From Halomonas sp. CUBES01 (lineage in GTDB: Bacteria > Pseudomonadota > Gammaproteobacteria > Pseudomonadales > Halomonadaceae), in contig NZ_JAJLLW010000002.1 in NCBI RefSeq assembly GCF_020991005.1, forward strand, positions 62,001-126,000: a DNA stretch of 64,000 nucleotides, in the 5' to 3' direction. A model generated the notes under the pieces. That model searched no databases. It was not told where the DNA came from and saw only the letters and a list, made by a program, of their open reading frames with translations. The translations under genes and the position numbers were made by a program. The first letter of the stretch is position 1. Every line of letters begins with the position of its first letter. This document shows, in pieces, positions 17,030 through 23,096 of this stretch.

Positions 17030-17053
17030 TGTGCCGGTGCGTACACCGGCACA
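17030..17053 (-). other. perfect 10-bp hairpin between peptide gene and DinB-like gene
   Basis: TGTGCCGGTG (17030-17039) and CACCGGCACA (17044-17053) are exact complements around a four-base loop that reads TACG on the minus strand. There is no T-tract after it in that direction, so it is not a standard terminator. It sits just before the DinB-like Shine-Dalgarno and may set relative expression of the two genes through RNA processing or partial termination. Confidence 0.6.
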
Positions 17054-17084
17054 GAAGCAGTTAGTTTGACGGGCAGGGCCGGTG

Positions 17085-17342
17085 TTAGCCGGCTTCGGCA
17101 CCGCCTTCGCCTTCTGCTTCTCCCTCGCCTTCACCTTCGCCTTCCGCTTCAGCTTCGCCCTCAGAGCCACCTTCGGCCAGCATCATGGGCGCTTCCTGCA
17201 TCGAGGTGAATCCTTCGGTGGGCTCGTCGGCCTGGGCCTGAAAGGCCAGACCACCCGCGACCAGCGCCAGGGCAGGGGCGGTATAGCCGAACCGGCGGCC
17301 AAGGCGGCTCAGTAAACGACGTTTCGCTTCGTGTTGAGACAT
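17085..17342 (-). CDS. secreted small protein with Glu/Gly/Ala tail, probable substrate of adjacent ligase
   Basis: The 85 residues start with a basic stretch (MSQHEAKRRLLSRLGRR) and a hydrophobic segment (about 20-34). A likely signal-peptidase site follows at AFQAQA/DE, after residue 38. A short middle, PTEGFTSMQEAPMMLA, leads to residues 57-85, composed only of Glu, Gly, Ala and one Ser, mostly as EG and EA pairs. There is no Cys. I chose the ATG at 17342 because AGGAG lies just upstream; the frame runs on to 17465 inside the ligase gene. The tail resembles the acidic Glu/Gly tails of tubulin, substrates of TTL-family ligases, and the gene directly upstream encodes a TTL-type ligase with a peptide-binding domain. 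The role as substrate is inference. Confidence 0.7.
   Translation of the reverse strand: MSQHEAKRRLLSRLGRRFGYTAPALALVAGGLAFQAQADEPTEGFTSMQEAPMMLAEGGSEGEAEAEGEGEGEGEAEGEGGAEAG
17088..17174 (-). repeat. degenerate hexanucleotide repeat encoding the Glu/Gly/Ala tail
   Basis: The 3' end of the small-protein gene is built from about fourteen six-base units of the form CCTTCN or GCTTCN on the plus strand, each coding for Gly-Glu or Ala-Glu. The unit is a multiple of three, so slippage would change tail length without a frameshift. Confidence 0.7.
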
Positions 17343-17400
17343 GAGGCTTCTCCTTAATAGTGTCATAAGCAAATGCGCCAGATGGCGCGACTTCCTGCCG

Positions 17401-19692
17401 CTATACCGCGGCCTGGGAAGAGGGTAAAAGTGGTGTCTGTTTAAGCCACTGGTTAACAGCATCAACTGACGTGCTGGCCAGCCGCGCGCCGTGCGCGCCC
17501 TGGGCCATGTGCTGCAGCGCGGCCAAGGCGTCAGGGCTTAACCCTTGCGGTTGATCTGCTGTTTCCTGGGCCCTGGTCAGCAGGGCGCCGAGCAACTCGA
17601 GCGACGACGGTGCTTCGGAGCTGTCGCTCGGGGCGTCATCAAGCCATAAAAGCCCAACGCAAGGGCCGCGCTCCTGAAACAGGAACCCGGCATCCCCAAG
17701 CGGTAGATTAAGCGGCTCCAGGGTGTCCGGTGCGGCCAGCGACAGGCGTGCCCCACGCGTCAGGGCAAGGCCGTTCTGTGCCGCCACCGCCTTCAGCGTG
17801 TCCGTCGCCTGGGTAGACTGCTGGGCGGGCACCACGCAGACGACATGCCCCTCCGGCCGACTCAGCAGGGCGACATCGAGCACCAACTGGCCGTTACTGG
17901 CAGCGTGGGACAGGCAGAACTGGGTGATGGCGGGGACGATGTCGTCGAGGCGCAGGCGCGAGCGAATCACCCGGCTGTCGCTGGTCAGGCAATAACCGTT
18001 GGCGCTTTCCAGGACATGCAGTGATGTGTCGGCGGTGTTGCCGTCGGTGTCCAGCAGCGGCGTCAGTGTCTCGGTAATCATGGCTGACACGGGGCCCTCG
18101 GGCGCGCTGATCGACCAGCGGCGCTGATCGAAGAACAGCGTACCGCGCCAGGTGGCGGGACGCTCGCGAGCGGAAGATGTCGTGTCGGGCACTGAAATGT
18201 CGCGATCCCCGGGCGCCAGCAGCCCATGTTGCCACCATAGCGAGAGCGTCGCCCACAGATCGCTGGACAGGGTGTCGGTATCGGCCTGCCCGCCGCTTGC
18301 CTCTTGGAGCTGTTCAATTACGCTTTTGATCGGCGCGCCGTCGCTGACCAGCAGCCAGATCAGCGCTGCGCTGTCGTTGAGCTGAAAATAGTGCCCGCTG
18401 GGGTGGTGATAAAGCGCCAGACGATCGTCGTCGATCAGCTCGCTGACGCCCTGGCCGTGGAAAGACAGGCTCAGCGGAGCGAGCTCGGTCGCCAGCCGGT
18501 AATCGGCAAGGCTGGGTAGCCCGACGAAGGGCAGGTAGCGATGGCCGTCCCGGGTCGGGTAGAGCGGTACAAAGCCACCCGCCCGTTCACGCTCGGCCGC
18601 CAGCGCCGCGGCATCGAAGGTGGCCTCGTCGCGGGGCGGCTGATCAAGCCCGGTCAGGGCGATCATGTCCTGCACCAGGCCGGTTTTGACGGCCTCTTCG
18701 ACTACGCCGCCGTGCTCGGGCTTGGCGCAGGTGCCAAGCGAAGGGCTCAGGTTGCACTCCAGAATCCATGGCTTTAGCTGGTCGTCGACCAGACAGTCCA
18801 GGCCGATCAGCTCGTAGCAGCCCCGCGGGTCGGCGCCGTCTTCCCGGGAGCGGGCGCGCATCGCCTCGACGCCGGAGAGCGCGGTCAGCGTGGCCAGATC
18901 CTGCAGCTGGCTAAACAACGCCTGGTCGTCGTGGCCCTGTTCGCGAAGCCAGTGGCGATAGCGGTCAAGGTCGATAAACTCCACCGGAATCTCGGCGTCC
19001 AGGTTGAGCGCGTTGATGTCGGGGTTGGTCAACTGGCTAAAGGGGTTGTCGATGTCATCCGGGCTCCACGGCGCCGAGGCCAGCTTGGCAAAGCCCTGGT
19101 CGTAGAGATACACGCGTAGCGGGTCGATGCTGGCGATCAGCATATACAGGCGCAGCACGTACTTGTGGCCGCGGATGGTATGCGGGTTGGCAACGTATTC
19201 CTGCACCAGCCAGTTGGGTTCCAGCGGGGCACGGACCGGGTCGCGCAACACCTGAACCCCTTGGCCCTTGGACGCATTGGTCGGCTTCAAGATCCAGCGC
19301 TTATCGGGATGCGCGGCGGCGTCTTCGACCAGCGCCGGGTAGTCGTGGGGCATTTCATAGGCGCGCGGGAAGAAATTCAGCCGTTCCGTGTTGGGATGCG
19401 CCTCCCCAAAGTGGCGCCGGGTGCGTTCGCGCAGCCCACTCAACCCCGCATGCAGGCGGCTTTTGACCGTGAGCGCGGCGTTGCCGGGAATGTGGTTCAT
19501 CACGCGGCTGGGAGACGTCGCCTGGAATGCCGCCCTGGGCGGCATGCCGGTCACCCAGGCTGCCTGCCACTGCGCGTCGTCGCCTTGCTGCCAGCCCTTG
19601 GCTTCCAGCGTCTGGCGGAAAAAAACATCCTGCTCGGCATGGCGTTTGCCGCTCAGCCAGAAGCGTGGTGGGGGAGTAGTGTGCGCGCTCAT
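17401..19692 (-). CDS. TTL-type ATP-grasp ligase fused to PqqD-like and HprK-like domains
   Basis: This 763-residue fusion has three parts. Residues about 1-345 are a tubulin-tyrosine-ligase-like ATP-grasp domain: Lys136 in RWILKPTNASKGQGVQVL, QEYV at 164, RGHKYVLRLY at 174, and the Mg2+-binding DCLVDDQLKPWILECNLSPSL (Glu312, Asn314). Residues about 405-495 resemble PqqD, the peptide-leader binding (RRE) fold: YHHPSGHYFQLNDSAALIWLLV. Residues about 510-700 resemble HprK-related proteins, but the P-loop position reads VPAQQSTQATDTL without the GK[ST] needed for nucleotide binding. TTL enzymes ligate amino acids to peptide carboxylates with ATP. The 85-residue Glu/Gly/Ala-tailed peptide is encoded 58 bases downstream and is the likely target. 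The start ATG has AAGGAG upstream. No signal peptide is seen. Confidence 0.8.
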   Translation of the reverse strand: MSAHTTPPPRFWLSGKRHAEQDVFFRQTLEAKGWQQGDDAQWQAAWVTGMPPRAAFQATSPSRVMNHIPGNAALTVKSRLHAGLSGLRERTRRHFGEAHPNTERLNFFPRAYEMPHDYPALVEDAAAHPDKRWILKPTNASKGQGVQVLRDPVRAPLEPNWLVQEYVANPHTIRGHKYVLRLYMLIASIDPLRVYLYDQGFAKLASAPWSPDDIDNPFSQLTNPDINALNLDAEIPVEFIDLDRYRHWLREQGHDDQALFSQLQDLATLTALSGVEAMRARSREDGADPRGCYELIGLDCLVDDQLKPWILECNLSPSLGTCAKPEHGGVVEEAVKTGLVQDMIALTGLDQPPRDEATFDAAALAAERERAGGFVPLYPTRDGHRYLPFVGLPSLADYRLATELAPLSLSFHGQGVSELIDDDRLALYHHPSGHYFQLNDSAALIWLLVSDGAPIKSVIEQLQEASGGQADTDTLSSDLWATLSLWWQHGLLAPGDRDISVPDTTSSARERPATWRGTLFFDQRRWSISAPEGPVSAMITETLTPLLDTDGNTADTSLHVLESANGYCLTSDSRVIRSRLRLDDIVPAITQFCLSHAASNGQLVLDVALLSRPEGHVVCVVPAQQSTQATDTLKAVAAQNGLALTRGARLSLAAPDTLEPLNLPLGDAGFLFQERGPCVGLLWLDDAPSDSSEAPSSLELLGALLTRAQETADQPQGLSPDALAALQHMAQGAHGARLASTSVDAVNQWLKQTPLLPSSQAAV

Positions 19693-19945
19693 ACCGGGCT
19701 CCTTGTCGGGTCATTACCAGTGAGTGGTGGATCAGCGCGATTGCTTACACATGATTTTCAGCAATTGCCAAAAGCAAGCCTCGCACCGATGCCACGACCA
19801 TTGGGGCGTTTATCTATACGTTTATGCCAAAAAAGCATTTTAATAATGGTTTTATATCACCCATTATCATATTAATGTACCAATCGTTCTTTTTCCTGTT
19901 TTACTCAGGTCGATGAGCGTTGCTCGCGACCGCAATGGAGGTTTT

Positions 19946-20917
19946 ATGTCCCGCTTACTATTGGGCCTGATCGGCGCCCTGGGGTTTTCCGCCCAGGCCC
20001 TAGCACTTGAAGAAACGCCGTTTGAAATGACGCCGCTGGTGGATGCCCAGTGGCTAAACGAGCATCTCGATGAAGAGGAATTGGTGGTGTTGGACGTGCG
20101 CTCGTCCATCGACGATGGCGGCGATGCCGAGAGCTTTGCCGAGGCCCGCATTCCGGGCAGCCGCTATTCAAGCTACACCGATGACGGCTGGCGCGAAACC
20201 CGCGACAGCGTAGCGGGCTTGATGCCCGAGGTGGGCGATCTTGAAGCGCTGGTCGGCGACCTGGGGATCGATAACGACAGCGCGGTGGTGATTGTGCCCG
20301 CCGGTACCGGCGCCACCGACTTCGGCAGTGCAGCGCGGGTGTATTGGACGCTTAAAATCCTCGGCCACGACGAGGTTGCCATCCTCAACGGCGGCTTTGC
20401 GGGCTGGGAGCAGCAGGGCTTTGACGTGGCAAGCGGCGAGCCTGAGCCATACGATGCCGCAGAATTCGACGCCACGCTTCGCGAGGAACTGATCGCGTCA
20501 ACCGAGGACGTGGAAGCCGCCCGGGAAAGTCAGGCGCAGCTGGTCGACGCCCGGCCCGCCGACTATTTTGCCGGTGACAACCAATCCTCCGCGGCACGGG
20601 TCGCCGGTACGATTCCGGGCGCGCGGAGCCTGCCCCACCAGTCGCACCTGAACGACCAGAACGGCGCTTACTATCTGGACGTCGAGGGTCTGCAGTCGCG
20701 CATCAATGCCGTGGAGCTGGATAGCAGCGAGCGCACGATTGCCTTCTGCAACACCGGTCATTGGGCCGCGACCGACTGGTTCGTGCTCAGCGAAGTCGCC
20801 GAGTTCGACAACATCGCCATGTATGACGGCTCGATGGCCGCCTGGACCCTCAGCGATTCCCGCCCGGTGCAGCTTGCCCGCGAAGGCATCAAGCAGGTGA
20901 GAGAACTGCTGAACTAA
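19946..20917 (+). CDS. periplasmic tandem-rhodanese sulfurtransferase
   Basis: This 323-residue protein has a signal peptide (about 1-21, LLLGLIGALGFSAQALA) and two rhodanese domains (about 25-165 and 175-320). The second holds the active-site Cys in AFCNTGHWAATDW near residue 268. The first has no Cys at the matching place (VPAGTGATDF) and is structural. Such enzymes move sulfane sulfur from thiosulfate or 3-mercaptopyruvate to a thiophilic acceptor. The ATG at 19946 follows a TGGAGG and fits the signal peptide; the frame opens 33 bases earlier. It is divergent from the TTL-type ligase across an AT-rich 250-base gap that should hold both promoters. Confidence 0.9.
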   Translation: MSRLLLGLIGALGFSAQALALEETPFEMTPLVDAQWLNEHLDEEELVVLDVRSSIDDGGDAESFAEARIPGSRYSSYTDDGWRETRDSVAGLMPEVGDLEALVGDLGIDNDSAVVIVPAGTGATDFGSAARVYWTLKILGHDEVAILNGGFAGWEQQGFDVASGEPEPYDAAEFDATLREELIASTEDVEAARESQAQLVDARPADYFAGDNQSSAARVAGTIPGARSLPHQSHLNDQNGAYYLDVEGLQSRINAVELDSSERTIAFCNTGHWAATDWFVLSEVAEFDNIAMYDGSMAAWTLSDSRPVQLAREGIKQVRELLN

Positions 20918-21138
20918 GCCTCAAGCTTTTCTTCATGCGTCTCATCCCTGGTGTGGTTCGGCTACGCCAGGGACAAGCGTTGCTGTGTCCTTAACGGGCT
21001 TCCCCGTGTCGCTTTTTCCTTGCCCTGCGATCGATAGGGACGCTGGCTCCCCTAATGCCCCTGCGGCATGTTAAATTGATTCTTTAGATAGTGATTGTCC
21101 CGCCTATGGGCGGGCGACAGCTTCCAAGAGTGGTGACG

Positions 21139-21723
21139 ATGGCCATTGGCAGACCCCTACAGCATCAGCCAGAGGAAGCGCTAAAGGCGGCGATTAATAC
21201 CTTCTGGCGCTCCGGCTACTATCATACGTCCATGCGTGACCTGCTTGACGCCATGGCGCTGTCGCGCAGCAGCCTGTACCAGTCGTTCGGCAATAAAGAG
21301 GCGCTGTTCCTGTTAGCCCTGCAGAATTATCGTGACGAACTGCTGGCGACGCTGTCCGAGCAGCTGGACGCCGCCGACAGCGCCTGGTCGTTTATTGAGC
21401 AGCTTCTATATTCAGCCGCCGAGACCGATAGCCAGCAGGCATCGCTTGGCTGCCTGCTGTTCAATTCCGCCACTGAGCTGGGCGGTGAAGATTCGCCGCC
21501 GGCGCAGACCGCCCGGGACAGCGTGGCCAGCATCAATGCGTTCTTCTCGGACGTCATCAAGCGTGCCCAGCAGGAAGGCAGCATTGCCGATACCCGCGAC
21601 CCCGACAGCGCCGCGCAGTTTTTGACGCTGTCCATGTCCGGCCTGCGGCTGTTGATGAAAAACGGCGCCTCGCAGCATCAGGCGCAGCAAACGGTAGACT
21701 TCATTCTGCGCGGGCTGGGCTAG
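21139..21723 (+). CDS. TetR/AcrR-family transcriptional regulator
   Basis: This 194-residue repressor-type regulator has the TetR N-terminal helix-turn-helix (about 8-55: ALKAAINTFWRSGYYHTSMRDLLDAMALSRSSLYQSFGNKEALF). A helical ligand-binding domain follows (about 70-194). The segment LGCLLFNSATELG near residue 110 resembles the C-terminal domain common in regulators of efflux and detoxification genes. I chose the ATG at 21139, which gives the family's usual short lead; a GTG at 21091 would add 16 residues and run through a CCCGCC/GGCGGG inverted repeat (21099-21114). The ZIP transporter gene starts 48 bases downstream, so it could be a target. The effector is unknown. Confidence 0.88.
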   Translation: MAIGRPLQHQPEEALKAAINTFWRSGYYHTSMRDLLDAMALSRSSLYQSFGNKEALFLLALQNYRDELLATLSEQLDAADSAWSFIEQLLYSAAETDSQQASLGCLLFNSATELGGEDSPPAQTARDSVASINAFFSDVIKRAQQEGSIADTRDPDSAAQFLTLSMSGLRLLMKNGASQHQAQQTVDFILRGLG

Positions 21724-21771
21724 GCATTACCCCAGCGCGCTGACCCTATTGAAACAAGGCCCACTTGGCGC

Positions 21772-22551
21772 ATGGAAAATACATTTTTACTCGGTTTCCT
21801 GGGCAGCCTTGCCGCCGGGTCGTTGACGGCCGTCGGCGCGCTACCGGTACTGCTGGGCAAAACCCCTGACCGTGGCTTTCGTGATCTGGCGCTGGGGTTT
21901 GCCGCCGGCGTCATGCTGGCGGCGTCGTTCTTTTCGCTGATCATCCCGGCGCTGGACGCCGCCGAAATCTATTACGCTGGTGGGCCGGTGCCCGCTGCCA
22001 TTGTCTGTGCGGCGATCCTGCTGGGCATGGGGGCGATAGCGCTGCTCAATGAACGCCTGCCCCACGAGCATTTCCAGCAGGGCCGCGAAGGCCCCGAAGC
22101 CGCCTCGCTGCGGCGGGTATGGCTGTTCGTCTTTGCCATTGCCATTCACAACCTGCCCGAGGGCATGGCGGTGGGCGTGGGGTTCGGTGCCAACGGTCTC
22201 GAAGGCGGCATGCCGTTGGCGATCGGCATTGGCCTGCAAAACATGCCGGAAGGGCTGGCCGTGGCGATTGCGCTAATGGGGGAGGGCTATTCCCGATGGC
22301 GGTCGTGGTCGATTGCCGCGCTCACTGGACTGATCGAGCCCATCGGCGGCCTGTTCGGCGCCAGCATTATCAGCGTCTCGCAGATATTGCTGCCCTGGGG
22401 CATGGCCTTTGCCGCCGGGGCGATGCTCTATGTGATCAGCCATGAAATCATTCCCGAGACGCACCGCTGTGGCCACCAGAAGAAGGCGACCTTTGGTCTG
22501 GCCATTGGCCTGGTGATCATGCTGTTCCTCGACGTATGGCTGGGGGCATGA
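21772..22551 (+). CDS. ZIP-family divalent metal transporter (ZupT-like)
   Basis: This 259-residue inner-membrane protein has about eight hydrophobic helices and both ZIP metal-site motifs: HNLPEGMAVGVG in helix 4 near residue 126 and NMPEGLAVAIA in helix 5 near residue 153, plus SHEIIPETHR near residue 223. ZIP proteins of the ZupT/GufA type import Zn2+ and other divalent metals. The loop before helix 4 contains HEHF, a possible metal ligand cluster. The Shine-Dalgarno is weak. It follows the TetR gene closely and is convergent with the MerR regulator, so a zinc-import gene lies next to a zinc/cadmium-export pair. Confidence 0.9.
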   Translation: MENTFLLGFLGSLAAGSLTAVGALPVLLGKTPDRGFRDLALGFAAGVMLAASFFSLIIPALDAAEIYYAGGPVPAAIVCAAILLGMGAIALLNERLPHEHFQQGREGPEAASLRRVWLFVFAIAIHNLPEGMAVGVGFGANGLEGGMPLAIGIGLQNMPEGLAVAIALMGEGYSRWRSWSIAALTGLIEPIGGLFGASIISVSQILLPWGMAFAAGAMLYVISHEIIPETHRCGHQKKATFGLAIGLVIMLFLDVWLGA

Positions 22552-22563
22552 CGCGCCGCCGCA

Positions 22564-23028
22564 TTAACGTAGCGCCTCCGCACCGCCGTGGGCGGTATCG
22601 TGGCCGCACAGCCGGTGATCGCTCAACACTTCAATAATCCGGCACTGGGCGACGCTGTCGCCGTCGCACTGGGCGACCGTCCGCTGCAGTTCGTCGCGTA
22701 GCACGGTCAGCCGCTGGAGGCGCGACTCCACCTCCGCCAGGTGCCGACGTGCCAGCTGATCGACCTGGTCGCACGGCTGGCTTGGGTGGTCGGCCATGTC
22801 GAGTAGCTCCCGCACGGCCTCCACCGAGAAGCCGAAATCCCGCGCATGACGAATGAACATCAAGCGCTGCACCGTTGCCTCGCTGTAACGCCGCTGATTG
22901 CCCTCATTACGCAGGGCGGCGGGCAGCAGGCCGATCTTCTCGTAATAGCGCACGGTCTCCGGCTTGCAGTGGGTCCGGCTGGCGAGTTCGCCGATGCCAA
23001 TGGCGGCATGGCTGGACGTGCTGGTCAT
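22564..23028 (-). CDS. MerR-family metal sensor (CadR/PbrR/ZntR-like)
   Basis: This 154-residue MerR activator has the winged helix-turn-helix (about 10-45: IGELASRTHCKPETVRYYEKIGLL) and a long dimerisation helix. A C-terminal metal loop carries Cys121, Cys129 and Cys141 with nearby His residues. Cys86 lies 35 residues before Cys121, the spacing of the metal Cys pair in CadR and ZntR. It should sense Zn, Cd or Pb and activate the divergent P-type ATPase gene. The shared 68-base gap contains a perfect MerR-type operator with 19-base spacer. The exact metal cannot be told from sequence. Confidence 0.92.
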   Translation of the reverse strand: MTSTSSHAAIGIGELASRTHCKPETVRYYEKIGLLPAALRNEGNQRRYSEATVQRLMFIRHARDFGFSVEAVRELLDMADHPSQPCDQVDQLARRHLAEVESRLQRLTVLRDELQRTVAQCDGDSVAQCRIIEVLSDHRLCGHDTAHGGAEALR

Positions 23029-23031
23029 GGC

Positions 23032-23062
23032 TTGAACCTCTAGTGACTACAGGTATTAGGCT
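23032..23062 (+). promoter_or_regulatory. MerR-type promoter/operator of the metal ATPase gene
   Basis: TTGAAC (23032-23037) and TAGGCT (23057-23062) are 19 bases apart, the stretched spacer typical of MerR-activated promoters. Between them lies the dyad ACCTCTAG-TGA-CTACAGGT (23036-23054), with one mismatch between arms. MerR regulators untwist such promoters when metal is bound. Confidence 0.85.
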
Positions 23063-23096
23063 AATCCCAAGATAGCCGACTGGAAAGGATGATGCC

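Noticed and set aside
17085..17342. Tail of the small protein as a frameshift or low-complexity artefact
   Set aside because: The frame has a good Shine-Dalgarno, an intact signal sequence and a proper stop, and the Glu/Gly/Ala composition holds only in this frame.
17343..17465. Longer form of the Glu/Gly-tailed peptide starting inside the ligase gene
   Set aside because: The added 41 residues lack a Shine-Dalgarno and would hide the basic leader and signal sequence; AGGAG directly before 17342 supports the shorter form.
21099..21114. CCCGCC/GGCGGG inverted repeat before the TetR gene as a terminator
   Set aside because: It has no T-tract and sits after, not before, the likely promoter region; it may be an operator or chance in GC-rich DNA.
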